Source of the DNA: Dolomedes plantarius
Taxonomy: Eukaryota; Arthropoda; Arachnida; Araneae; Dolomedidae
DNA: 64,000 bases
Reading direction: 5' to 3'
Assembly: GCA_907164885.2 (NCBI GenBank)
Contig: OU015499.1
Location: 163,703,629 to 163,767,628, forward strand
Shown here: piece by piece, positions 32,934 to 45,699 of the stretch
Position numbering within the stretch: the first letter of the stretch is position 1
Layout of the letters: each line of letters begins with the position of its first letter
Notes under the pieces: generated by a model
Seen by the model: the letters and a program-made list of their open reading frames with translations, nothing else
Databases searched by the model: none
Told to the model about the DNA's origin: nothing
Made by a program: the position numbers and the translations under genes

Positions 32934-33517
32934 GCTTAGAGGCTCTGGAATTATCTGAATGATAAACGAGCACCGGCTTAATCTTGCTCGCGTGGCGCAG
33001 AGTGCGAGGGTTAGCCTATCCTCCATGGGTTTGTAGCCTGGAATCCAATTATCCTTTACCGAAAGATAAATACTGTACATTACACTTAATAAAACAAGTT
33101 TATTGCAGTGCATTCTATTGTATTGCGTTTTTATACAATGTTCCTCATTTATTAGCACGTTTATCTTATTTAAAACCATGTAACAAAAAATTACACTGAT
33201 TGGGGGAAACCGGAACGAATTAATGGCATTTCCCTTCATTTCAATGGGGAAAATGGATTCGAGATTCGAGTAATTCGAGTTACGAGCTCCGTCATGGAAC
33301 GAATTAAACTCGTATGTCGAGGTACCACTGTAGTTGTTATTAAAGCAGAAAATCAAACTTTTAGATAAATAATATTTCATACAGTTGTTACAATGAGTTC
33401 ACATACCTATAAAAAAAATGATAATATGTCAATTTGGTCTCATAGTGATGTTGGTTAGTAAGAGTAATTAATTTTTTTGCGGAAACATTGGAGTTTTTTA
33501 TTATAGAAATAAGACCC

Positions 33518-34576
33518 ATGAATATTAGAAAAAGAAGAAGAATTTATGAATCGGATGAGGAAAGCAGTTTGAGCAATATTAACTCAAGATTGCTACAGAC
33601 TAAGAAGATTAGAATTTTGGAATTAACTGATTCAACGACTGACGAAGACGACGTTACTAATTTTCGATCACATTATGAAAATAATGATCAGAAGATTAGG
33701 AAATGCAAAAGAAATAAAGGCGAATAATATTGAAAAAAAATTGGAAATATTATTCCTGGAAAGAAATTCGAAAATAAGGATAGCGAATGCGTGAAAGTGT
33801 CCAAGATTCGTACTACAGAGAGACATCGAATATCCTTTTTCAATTTTGGGGGAGAAATGGGGGATTTTAACAAGCAAAATACATTCTCGTGTGCATCTAC
33901 TCAGCGTACGCCAGTAAAAAGACGATGAGGTAGAAATTTTAAGGGATCAGCCAGAGATTGTAGTACTTTTTAGATATTGAAAGGAAAGCGTGGCATTATG
34001 TAAAAATTACTTTATTGGAACATTTGATATATCTATAGGCAGACTACATAGGACTCTCAAAGCAAAGGTAATAGGAAAAGACTTACGTGGAAAAATGAAA
34101 GGATCTTGCAGAAAGAGTGATGAGGAACTTGTGGATGCCGTAAAAGATCATATGAAAAAATATCCACACTATGAAAGCCATTACACGCCTTCTAATAATC
34201 CAAACAGAAAATACCTGAGTTCTGATTTCAACTTAAGGAAAATGTACAACTTGTGGAAAAGTGTGAAGAGAATAATACAACATTTTTCTGCGAACGAATA
34301 TATAGGAAAATTTTTAAGAATAATTTTAATTTAAATTTTCATCACTTAATGAAAAATTGCAGCCTTTTAGATGAACACAGCATACATTTAAGTAATGCAG
34401 AACTTGCTAGAAAAACTTTAAAAGAAGATCAAAACTTAGCATCAATGAACCCAGAAAAATATTTCATATTTTCTTTTGATCTACAAAATGTCCTTCCATA
34501 TCCCAAACAAAGTAATTTACATTTTACACTTGTTTATTTATATCGTCATTTTAATATAACTAAAATTATTTCTTAA
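33518..34576 (+). pseudogene. ESHY-family transposon-like gene, 3'-truncated, unit B
   Basis: Counterpart of 5473-6569 with an intact first block: ATG at 33518 gives MNIRKRRRIYESDEESS and runs to a stop at 33725. TTATAG just upstream (about 33505) could be a splice acceptor. Later blocks are the CKNYFIGTFDIS and ESHY segment (33990-34334) and, in another frame, the NVLPYPKQSN segment ending at 34576. The DTCxxCD motif kept in A and C is deleted here. Not functional. Confidence 0.65.
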
Positions 34577-37196
34577 TAATCTTGGTTATTCGTGTATTTA
34601 CATGTATTCATATTAATTTTCATTTTTTACATTAAAAAATCCATTTCAGTGAAGCTAATGTATATAAAAATATGGACTTAAATTTCCACTTGTTTTTATT
34701 TTTTATAATATGTTATTTCTGAAAGTGGTATAGGTCCATTTGGAGCTAAAAAAAAATTGTTTATTTTTCAGATAATTTTAATAATAATTATTTCATAATA
34801 AAATTTAAATAGTGTTAAAAACATCACTCGAATTGATTAACTGTTGCCAATATTTTTAACTTCATTCAAATGCAAACCTTTAAATATCTCGATATATGAA
34901 AAAATGGACTTATACCACTTCCAAAAATAACAGCTTATATGCAAGGTTCTTTACTAAAGTTCAATTTTTCTAAAAAATTGCTTTTGAATTTGTGGTAAGT
35001 ATTCTTTGCAAAGTAAATTTCAAAAACTTTGCAAAGAATTTTTTATATATCCTGATATTGGCACATCTTTCTCATTTGTCATTATTTTTAAAATTTCCTC
35101 TATTTTGCGGGATGGATATTCAATGTTTACGTTCTAAATTAAAATGTTCAAGCTTCTAAATTAATATTTATTCTTATAAATGGTCACTTATGAACATCTA
35201 TGACTAAACGGATATGCTAGAAATTTATGACTTTTTTTAAGATAGTTGATTAGAACTGCAAATATTTTTCCAATTCTGCATTGCATACATCTACTCTGAG
35301 AGCTATGTAAGCACAGAGGAGACTACTATATAATAAATGCACTAGAAATAAATAGGTATACCTATAAAAAAGTACACTTGGAATACGAATGTGAATTGGG
35401 GACTTATATTATCTTTTAAATACTCTTCAAACTTTTTGATAGTATTAAAATTGTTTTGCTCTAAATGTAGCAAACTTAAGAATTATAATTATAAAAATGA
35501 AATTTGACAAATTAAGAATAATTCGAATTACATTCTGATTATCTTTAGTTACCTTTATACTAGCTATTAAAATAAATAAAACAATTGTGTGATTCAGAGA
35601 ATACTATAAAACCATTTTGTTCTTACAGGATAAAGTAATCTCATAACATTTTTCATTGTGTGTATGAAGTCAAATGATTTGAAGATATCCACTTAGACTG
35701 GAATTCTTTTCGTCAAAACTCTACAATACAATTCATTGCTATAGGCAATGATATGAAGTTTAAGCTATACCTATTATAACACTTTTTGGTTAGAGAAAAT
35801 TCACACCACTTCATTAACAATGAGAAAGAAAAGGAATTGTCAATATAAATAATTTTTCTCGATAGAACATGAAATATATTATTCTGGAGTCAAAGAGTAA
35901 TAGCAATGGTTTAATACCATATTTTAGAAACATATATGCATAATACAGAGATTAGCAATTCTCACACGAATTAAATCTTCAAAAGTATAAGTAAATTGAC
36001 AAAAAAAAATCTGTGGTTATATTCCTAATAACCCCCCAAAAGTACGCCTATCTCTCAAAAATCTGCATCTAATACTATCCAAAATACGCCATTAATATTT
36101 TGTAACAACATGGCCACCATATTATATCACGTAAACAAACGCACACAACTAGCCATTCAAACTGGGTTGCCACAAAATAACAAAATCTCACTAAAATTGC
36201 CAAACATAGCAGGGAGGTGCGTCTAATACATCTGTTCCCTTTTTACAAATTACTTCCTGTAAAAATAAGTTTTCACAATGGTTGGAAAAAAGCCAATGAT
36301 CTATAATGGTCGATCCACAATAGTTCTAAATTTAAATTCTTTAAATTATAAAGAAAATATTGTGTTGTGTTAATTAACTGAGATAACTTTGAAATGTACC
36401 TGTATAGATAAAATTACTTAGGAAAGTTCATGCAGTGAAGAATGGAATAAACAGATAAAACAGCACAAAGTAATATACACACAATTAAAGTTACTTCATA
36501 ACTTTATGTATTTGATACACACACATATTATTTTGACAATAAAAACCTAAAAGAAAACATTTCTTACAAGCTGGTAAAAGAATGGTAAGTATAGAACGCA
36601 TAAAAGCTTGCATATTATAACACATTAAGTGACTTTTTTTTTAAATCTCATCACATACACATATATACTTATAACATTTGAATATAGAAGGGAGAATCAC
36701 ATTGAACTCAACATAAATCACACACACAGACTGGAGTCTTCCTGTAGCACATGATTGACTTCTATACAGAAATTTTTTTTAAACAAATTTCATAAAAGAA
36801 CTTGTACAGAATGCATATTTCAATCATGCAAAATGAAAAGTTACCACCTTAAATATTCATGTTCTAGGAGCATTTATGTTTTACATAAATGGTTTAAAAC
36901 AATCCTTAAATGCATGTTTTAAATTTTACCCATAAAAAAATATAATTGATTTCATGTATATTATATCACAGCATAATTATACTACTCATTTCAGGAGCTC
37001 TGAGCAAAATAGAGCACCAGAATTTTCAAAACTGTACTGTTAACACTCTAACTGCAATTACTTTCTATTCAATGAATATTCTTAACCCTTAGAAGGGGGG
37101 GAGGGTAGAAAACAGAAATACTAACACAACAAATACCAATTTCACTAATATTGATCTGAAGAACTGAAACTGTATATATTTAAAAATTATCCCAGA
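34577..37196. other. Gene-poor AT-rich stretch, unit B
   Basis: No gene seen. The inverted motif pair is at 34708-34742 and 34899-34935. A 13-bp stem (ATTCTTTGCAAAG, 35001-35013, with its inverse at 35027-35039) is present in B and C, while A lacks the left arm. Confidence 0.6.
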
Positions 37197-37625
37197 TATG
37201 AACGGAAGAATGTAGTTATAAATTTTACCAACACAATATATATATTCAGTATAAAGAATATGCAGGTAAGAGAGCAGATAATTTAAATCTAGTTCTAAAG
37301 GAACCCAAGTATAATTTTAACAATAAAATTTCTTTAAATATCATATCAAAACAGTCAGAAATATCAGTTAATGCAGATTTTGTAAATCTTGGAATGTTTC
37401 GGTTAAGATTCCTTATTGACCCGGTTGCTCGACAAGAGGATTTCGCGCCAATCCTTGTGGCGCGGCTTGGAAAATCCACCTAGACGAGATACGTCATAAG
37501 GGTTGCTGTAATAGTAAGCTAGCCGGTTCAGAAGGTCAAAATTCAGTTCACAGATTTTTTTTTTCTGCTGTATATGCTGCTTGACCGAAATTGGATTATC
37601 TTTATCTAACACATGATTGGTGACT
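37197..37625. pseudogene. Ty3/gypsy fragments in opposite orientations, unit B
   Basis: Counterpart of 9168-9610. The minus frame 37612-37403 is open for 69 codons, starting LDKDNPISVKQHIQ, with the RT-start-like NRLVTNHV just upstream. The plus strand keeps the QYKEYAGKRADNL motif at about 37250-37285. Confidence 0.42.
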
Positions 37626-40600
37626 AAACGATTTTGTATTTTTATAGTTTTTATATTTTATTTAAGCTAAATATGTTTATACATATATATGAATAAGCTT
37701 ACTATATTACTATATACTATATTTACATTAAACTGAAATAGATTGCACACATTTTTTGGAAGTGAGTAATTTGTATGGTTTTTAAATCTGATTTCATTTA
37801 GTTTATATATTTCCTTTTTTTCTTTATATATTTATAGATAGCATATTTATACATATATATAGCATAATATATTAATATATTAAATTTTAAAAAAATTGAA
37901 TTAGATCGATAAATTTAAATTTATTTTTACTACATTTGTAGTGATTAAGTTTGTCAACTGAATATTGTATTAGAAAATTATTTTTACTTCGTAAAACGTT
38001 CTTAATTTTTTAAACTTTATTAAATTAAACTTAATAGTTATACTGTCTATTAGCAGTATTGTTTCTAAATATCAGGCTGCATTAGTTAGACTGTACAAGT
38101 CGGATTGCAAAATCGGCGATGAGCATGTTTTTTTTCAAGAACGACGTTTTTTTCCATAATAAACTTCAATATTATTTTTTAAAAATCTTCACCGGATATT
38201 TATAAGTAAGTGTTATTTATTAATAAATTTCTTTATACTCTTATTTTATTGAAAAAGTTTAATAAAGAATCTGTGTTATCGAACGAGTAGCACGAAGGGG
38301 TGGGGATTAAGAACCAGTCCTACTTACTTCCTGTGCGGAGGGCAGGGGTAAAGAACAATGGTGCCCAGGATAAAATTGGCTTGGCGAGGAACCGGAGCAA
38401 TTGGGAAGCTGTTCCAATGTTTCTAACAAAGAAATATTTAGAATACATGGTTCAGAGAAAATTAAATATTTTTATATATGTTACTCTAATGTGTAGAGTT
38501 TTGATGTGTTAAATAATTTAATCTCTCTTTAGAAAGAATTTCAGTTTTAAATATCAAGCATTACTTTTAACCATTCTCTTTGAAATACATTCATTTAAAA
38601 TTTTAAACAAGCATAATATAATGAATGTTGTGCCTAAAATGATGAATATTGAGGAGTATTGCATTTAATGCTATTACCTTTATCTTTGTTGTAATAAAAA
38701 TAAGAATGAAAGTTATTTACTAAATCTTGTCATGAAAATTTTTAACACTGAATAAATACAGAAACAAATAACTTTGAAAAAAATTATTTCAAACATAATT
38801 ATAAATAAAAAAATCTCTGATAGGAGAAGATATGAGACAGCAATCGCTAAACTGCAGATTGCTGCTCATGGTACCAAGCTGTAAAATCTCCCCAAGCTTA
38901 GTGTCAGTTCATTATTTACATAGAAAATTAAATTATTTAATTAGTTGTATCTATAAGTTTCGCATGAAATTAAAAGTGTATATGGATTTTGATATACTTT
39001 TAAAAAATTTAATGCACATAAATGATAGCTTCTAAAATTCAGTAAGATTTAGATGTTTTGACAATTTTCTAATATTTTACGCATGAAATTAAATTTAAAA
39101 ATCATCAAACACATGAGTGTTGCAAAGAGTGCTGAATATTTTATGGCCTCAAATTTGACGATTACATAAGTATATACTTTGTTTATGTTCTCTTTCTCTT
39201 GGGTTGTAATCTTTATAATAAATATTTTTAAGATTTACTTTTATGGTTCAATAGGATGCAAACCTGATGCAGCTAAGCTTTGCACTTTGATCACCAAAGG
39301 TCAGACATTATATCTTAGAAATATGACGTCTTTTTCAGTTTTAACTGATTTAATTTTAATGAGTTAAAACTGATCATTTAGATGTTTTCAGCCAATGAAA
39401 TTTGAGATTAGCTTCAAATAATGAATTATACATTCAGTGAATGAAAATATTTTGAATTCCTTTTATAACATTTTTATTTCCCGCCTTTTCAAGGAATACC
39501 ACCTAGATGAGAACTTAACCCTTGGTTATTCAAATCTGGTTTATAGGTCTTACCCAAGGTATGAGTGCATCTAGTACATCAGTTTGCCTTTGTCAGTGTT
39601 TTTAAAATCTAATTTTTCAAATAAAGATTCACGATTTATGTTTGTAATTAATTTTGTTCTTAGTTTTATAAATTGATTTTTATGCTTTGTAAATATTTTA
39701 CATTTAAATTTTTGTTCTAAAAAGACACTAGTAATGCTATTGTCATTGTTTTTCTCATTCTTCTATATATGTTGAAATTATCTTGCTATAAACTTTTAAT
39801 TTTACTTCATTTATTTTTTCACAATTTTAGTATTTTTGTTTTTTTTCTCTTAAATTATTTACATCTTTATTTTCTAGTTTTTGAGATTTTTTTAAAAGAT
39901 AAAATTTTTGTATTTTGGATATATTGCTTCCCTATAATATTTTCTACAACCTATTGATACATTTTGGTTGGTTTGCAAATATTTAGCTTGTTTTAATTAT
40001 TTATTCCTGCTAAATGCTGTATTCAGTATTTCTTCCTTAAAATATTCTACAGTTCTTTATTGGCTTCTTATTGTTGAAATTTCACACAAATTCTTGAGTG
40101 TCAAGTAAAAAGTTTTAAAACAGTGTGAAATGCTATTTTCCTAAATTTCACATTAGAGAACTCCACCTTGTGGAGTTTGACACCTTTTAGCCAAACGGCA
40201 CAGGAAATGGAACTCTTTCCCGTATATTTTATCTTTTACCGCGATTATTAACAGTTCGAAATCCTTTGTTTAACTCATAACCAGCAAAGTTGCTAAAAAC
40301 ATTCTCTGACTTGTATAATAAACTTATAAATTTAGGATAAAAATTGTAAACAAAATTATCAGATTGGCATTTTTTAGCAATCTCTAGAAATCATGGAATG
40401 TATATTTTTAATAGCACGCCAAAATCGACCAAAAAGTAGTAATCTACATATTTGATGAAAACAACAAACCATTTCTGAACACACAGTTTTTAACAGTTTA
40501 ATAGTTATACGAATTGTATTAGAATTTAGCTTCACAGACACCAAAGAAAAAAAAAAGCGTAAAATGTAGAAAACATTAATATCATTTTCAACATCTTAAC

Positions 40601-41174
40601 AAAACAGTTCTGTCATACACAATGCAGAAAAAGATACCTGTAAATTAAACTTACTTGGATAGCTGTTTATTTTTCCAGCACTATCTGAAGTGTTATTCAA
40701 GTCCGTGATCCATCCGAAAAGCTGGGAAAGTGTGTCGCCAAGGGTACCACTTTTTACATTTAATTACTATGATTATGTAATGTTGAATTGAATTGAATTG
40801 AATTGAATAGAAAATTTGTGAGACTTATGCTACAGCCAGGCGGGCGGCTATGAATTGCGCTTAGAAGATGCCGTTGCCATTAAACTACAAATAATGAAAA
40901 GTCAGTTACCTGTGATAAATTACTAATATCTGGTTCGAATTGAAAGTTGCGTATCTCCAAAACCGCGAAATTTTTGACAGTATGTGGCAACGTGACGAAA
41001 TGTCGGTTCCAAACACTGGATCATGAAGATTTACAAACAAACACTGCGACCATTGGCAGCTCCAAAGGGGGATGGGGGGCGGATTATTTGGATTTATTAC
41101 AAGAAGAAACCTGTTCTCAAAAGGGTTACGATGTTTAATTTCAAGCTGCAGAACACTATCAAGATAAATACATA
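37626..41174. other. Gene-poor AT-rich stretch, unit B
   Basis: No gene recognised. It holds the GC-richer block (38280-38420), the hairpin near 40160-40178, the empty foldback site (GTTATAC at 40504-40510), a (TTGAA)n run at 40792-40808, and the leader of the BEL element with TGTGGCAAC at 40983. An open 62-codon frame at 39179-39367 is conserved with unit C but unrecognised. Confidence 0.6.
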
Positions 41175-41995
41175 ATGTTTAAGATGAAATTTAAGAAATT
41201 ACTTTCGAGTTCGAGTACTGGGAATGGTACAAGTAGTGCAAGTACTATTTCTAGTAATTCCGCTGCAAATCCAGTCAGCCCGATGTCGCACTATAGATTG
41301 TCTGAATTAGAGTTAAGAAAGTTTGGAGGTGATCCTAGGGAATGGCTTAGTTTATGGACACAGTTCGAGAAAATTCATGAAGATCCCAAGTTAGATGACC
41401 GGGGCAAGTTCCAGTACTTAATCCAAGCGACAATACCGAATTCCAAGCCTAGAGAAATAGTTGAAAGTTTCCCAGTGACGTCAATGAATAAATCGAAGGC
41501 CGTCGATTATTTGAAGGATAGATTTGGATAAGAAAATGTACTTATACAAGTTAACGTAAGAAACTTGCTTCGTCTAGTCATCAGTGAAAAAAAGAACATT
41601 GAATTATCTTCATTGTACGATAAACTGAAAACACAATTACGTGCTTTAGAATCTTTAGGACTTACGAAAGATAAGTGTCCAAATATACTGTTTCCATTAG
41701 TAGAATCATGTTTATCTATGGACATTTTGCGTGCTTTAAAAGGAACCTGTGGACTAACATCGTCGGAAAAAGCAGGCAAACTTAATTTAGATTCTCTAAT
41801 TGATTTTTTAAAGGTAGAGGTTGAAAGCGAGCAGCGTATTAAAATTGCTCGAAATACTTTAGTTTTGAGAAAGTAAATAAGCAATACGTTAAAAAGACAG
41901 ATTTCAGTAATTCAGTTCCTACTGCTGCTGAACTATTTAATGCTAATAAGAAAGCATATTATAAAAATAAGGAGAGTTTCAAAAGTAGTGATTAA
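41175..41995 (+). pseudogene. BEL/Pao gag (DUF1759-type), unit B
   Basis: Counterpart of 15113-15934 with the same first stop (41529) and the same stop before the knuckles (41993). A private 1-bp loss at about 41866 shifts the frame after KIARNTLVL. Confidence 0.88.
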
Positions 41996-42840
41996 TGTAT
42001 TTTTTGTAACAAATCACATTTATCTCATAATTGCAATAACGTTAATGATATGTCTTTAGATGTTAAGAAAAATATTGTTAATACGAAAGGTGCCTGTTTT
42101 GTATGCTTAAAGAAAGGCCATAGGGCATATAACTGTAGATCCACCCATAAGTGTATAATTTGTAAGAACAGATATTTTGCTATTTTATGTCCAGATTTGT
42201 CTTTACAGACAGATAGTTCAAAGAAAGAGCAAGCTGCAAACGAAGCCAGCATTTCGGAAAATCAGAAAAGCGCAACGAGTAGTACCTTAAATAATAATGT
42301 AACTTTCTCAGATGTAATATTACAAACGTTAATAGTTAGATTGCAGAACGGCAATAGAGAATTCTTTCTACGTGCTATTATTGATACGGGTAGTATGAAA
42401 TCTTTCACATGTAATGATGTTGCAGAAAATATAAAGTATCAAGTTTTGAAAAAACTTAAACTTAAGCAATCTCTTTTTGCACTGTTGAGACTGGTGAAAG
42501 TGTCCATAGTCAATATCTCGTTGAATTGGGCAATCCCGATAAAAGTTATCAGTGTAAATTTGAAGCACTAAACCAGCCTCGCATTTCTTCTGAAATTGAT
42601 TAAATCCCTCTGGCCCCTAGGTTAAAGAACTCAAACTGCGTGATATACAGATATGGGATTTTGAAGGAAATTCATTTAATGTAAATAAAGAAATAAAATT
42701 GTTAATTGGGGCTGATGCTGTAGAAAAATTATTCACTGGTAAAATTAAGTCTCTAAAGACGGGACATGTAGCTATCGAACCTTTGCTAGTATGGACATTA
42801 ATGGGGAAATTTCTGCCATTCAACAAGATGAATCGCATGC
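41996..42840 (+). pseudogene. BEL/Pao zinc knuckles and aspartic protease, unit B
   Basis: The second and third knuckles (CFVCLKKGHRAYNC, CIICKNRYFAILC) and the protease with its DTGS active site intact (AIIDTGSMKSFTCNDVAE). It is broken after 42571 like unit A; the GADAVEKLFTGKIKSL segment lies in another frame at about 42705-42755. Confidence 0.8.
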
Positions 42841-43965
42841 TTCTTTATTTATTTCATCTCTTCTAGTAAAAGAGCAGTGTATTTCTGACCTCTGGAAATT
42901 GGATGTTTTAGGTATTTTACAGTATATCCCGCTTAAACAAAAACTCAAACACGGCTAGACGAGGAAACCCTGAACTACTTTAACAGTACTACAGATGTCG
43001 ATTGTGAAGGCAGGTATCAAGTGGCTTTACCGTGGGTCGTAAATAATTCGCTATTGCCAGACCATCGGAATTTAGCAGAAAAGTGCCTGCGAAGCACAAA
43101 ACGGAAGTTAACTTCTGCAGGATATATCGAAGCTTATGGTGAAGTGTTTGATGACTGGTTGTGTCTGGGTATTATCGAAGAAGTGCAGGATGATAAAAGA
43201 AAAGGCGTTCACTATTTGCCTCACAGGCCGGTTATAAAGGGAAATAGCACGACCAAAATTAGACCTGCTTTTAATGCGTCTGCACGTAGGGTCGGTTTCC
43301 CATATCTAAATGATTGTTTGGTTACAGGACCTAACTTAATTGAAATAATACCCTCTGTTCTTAATAGATTTTGGAAAAATTACTTGCTTATTAAGTCTGA
43401 TATAGAAAAAACTTTCTTGAAAATCGCTATTAGGGAAAAAGTCAGGGATTTTTTAAGATTTCTCTGGTTGGATAATGAGGATTTAGAAAAAATTAAGATA
43501 TATCGGCATCGTAGAGTTGTTTTTGGCATTACCTCTAGTCCCTTTTTATTAGCTGCAACACTGCAATTTCATTTCAACAGAGTTCCCAACAATTTAAGTT
43601 CAACAGCTGACATATTAATTAAGTCATTCTACGCAGATATTTGTGTATAAAGTTTAAATTCTGTTGAAGAGATAGAAGAATTTATTTTGAAATCGCAGGT
43701 AATAATGTCTTCAGGACACTTTAACTTAAGAGGGTGGCAATCAAATTTGCCTAATAGATTGGTTGATGCTTCAGCGGAAAACAAAACAGTCCCAGTTTTA
43801 GGTCTTTTGTTGAATACTGATAGCGATACATTCTCATGTAAATTGGATGGAGTAAACAATACAATTGAATCAGTGACCAAAAGATTAGTTTTAGCTATAG
43901 CTCATCACGTGTTTCATACTATAGGTTATAATGCTCCTGTAATTTTGATACCGAAAAGTTAATTG
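42841..43965 (+). pseudogene. BEL/Pao reverse transcriptase, unit B
   Basis: Counterpart of 16781-17848, open from 43021 to a private TAA at 43648 just after the YADI box. The frame then continues (43687-43962) through NLRGWQSNLPNRLVDAS, LLNTDSDTF and AIAHHVFHTIGYNAPV. It shows the sequence before the palindromic insertion seen in A. The YxDD box reads YADI as in A. Confidence 0.9.
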
Positions 43966-44653
43966 CACCGAAAAGTTTACCGGAAAGTTAAATCCTTCAA
44001 TGATTTTACAGGAAACTTGCAGTTTAAAGCTTAAATTGGATGATGTGTTGCCAGATGATTTTGCGAAAAAATTCAAATAATGGTATTATCGTCTTTATAG
44101 GCTTTCTGAAATAAGACTGCCAAGATGGTTTAACATTAGATCACGAGATGAATCATTAAGCTTGCACATATTTTGCGACGCTAGCCAACGAGCATATGCT
44201 ACCTGCGCGTTTATACGGGTAGATGATAACAATAGGGTTTCTGTCAATTTGATACATGCGCGAAGTCGAGTAGCCCCTTTAAAGTCCATGACGATTCCTC
44301 GACTTGAGCTTCTAGCATGTTTAATTGGCGCTAGACTCTTGACATCTATCTTAAACGATTTAAGCATGTCAAAAATAGACATTTATTGCTGGCCAGATTC
44401 CTCTACCGTTTTATGTTGGATACGTAATGATCAAAGTTGGGGTACCTTTGTCCATAACCGTGTACAGGAAATACGGTCTGTTACGACTCCCACACAATAG
44501 CGTCACATCCCTGGAGCATTTAATCCTGCTGATACTGCTTCAAGATGATGTTCCGTAGATCAGATAATAGAATGGCGATGGTGGGAGGGACATGAATGGT
44601 TATAAGAAAAAGGGGAAAATTGGCCCATATCACAAGAGATCCCGGATGAGGAT
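43966..44653 (+). pseudogene. BEL/Pao RNase H and connection, unit B
   Basis: RNase H motifs as in unit A (IFCDASQRAYATCAF, SMTIPRLELLACLIG, CWPDSSTVLCWI) in frame 44162-44500. A TAA at about 44078 separates it from the upstream segment that is open in A. Confidence 0.88.
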
Positions 44654-45334
44654 TTGTTCAATTCAGAAAGGCGTAAAACAATTATAACTACAAAAAGTAA
44701 CACTCCTATGGACACTGATTGGTACTTCCAATATTTTTCATCATATCAAAAAATTGTACGTATGATACGATGGATTTTTCGGTTTTTCGATAATTCGAAG
44801 AAAATTAACATTGTTCAGACACCAGACCTTTCATTCCTCGAAATTGAAAGGGCTGAAAGAAAATTTATTTTGTTAGTTCAAAGGAAATCATTCACTGGTC
44901 ATTCCGATGCAAGAATTCCTAATTTGAGACCAGTTGTCGATGAATTTGGTATTTTAATAATGAAAACTAAGATCATGTATCGATGTGATAATATCAATTT
45001 CAAATTCCCAATTATATTGCGTCAACAAATCATTCGCCATAAGAGAAGCAAACCGTTGACTGTGGGTGATGTAGTGCTTCTTGAAAGTCACGTAAAGAAA
45101 CGAGCGTACTGGTCATTGGCCCAAGTGAAAGAGTTTATTCCCGGTAAAGATGGCGAACCCCGAGTTGCGCGTATTAAGACTGACTGTGGAGAACTTGTAA
45201 GACCTGTGCAGAAACTATACAACTTGGAACTCCACAACCCACTCCCAGGTTCTGATGATTCTGGAAAAAATTTAGTGACTCGGACCAGAACAGGCAGAAG
45301 AGTGACTGTTCCACAACGGTTGATGTATACTTGA
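44654..45334 (+). pseudogene. BEL/Pao integrase remnant lacking the catalytic core, unit B
   Basis: Open for 226 codons to the natural element end, including the whole DUF5641-type tail (KPLTVGDVVLLESH, FIPGKDGEPRVARIKT, RPVQKLYNLELH, VTVPQRLMYT). The same core deletion as in unit A lies at about 45020. The frame is intact over the deletion point, so the deletion itself was in frame. Confidence 0.86.
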
Positions 45335-45489
45335 TTTATTAACATGTTTATCACTTTTTAAAGTAATTGTTTATACTAATTTTAAGTGTTTGAATATTTG
45401 AATTTATATGTTTTAATAAGTTTATTAAGTATGTTATTCTATTTAGTGTTTTGAGTAACATTTCAGAAAGTACTCAAAAGAGGGGACTA

Positions 45490-45699
45490 TGTGGCAACTT
45501 AGTATGTCTAAATAATTAGAATAAGATGTAAAGCGCATGCGTCAGACCTCTAGTTGTACTGTTTTTAAGAAGCAGCAACTTGTTTTGTAAAGCCGCTATG
45601 GGGAAATTTTAAATGTGTATAGAATTCCAATAAACCGGTGTATTTTAAGTAGCGAGTATTTCTTACCTGGAATCTCTTTTACGCACGGTGTTCGTCACA
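45490..45699 (+). repeat. BEL/Pao 3' LTR, unit B
   Basis: Counterpart of 19478-19687, 210 bp, after the same purine tract. It starts TGTGGCAACTTAG and ends near GTTCGTCACA. Confidence 0.75.

Larger units (their letters stand above)
30509..33330. mobile_element. Internally deleted pogo/Tigger-like element with nested inserts, unit B
   Basis: Same element as 2418-5272, flanked by TA on both sides (30507-30508 and 33331-33332). It contains the Tc1 copy (30664-31877), the SINE (about 32036-32345), the Tigger N-terminal fragment (32479-32583) and the MITE (32592-32933). No DDE transposase region is left. Confidence 0.82.

Noticed and set aside
39769..39957. Hydrophobic plus-strand frame as a small membrane protein
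   Set aside because: Low-complexity AT-rich sequence gives Leu, Ile and Phe runs by chance, and it is not open in unit A at the same length.
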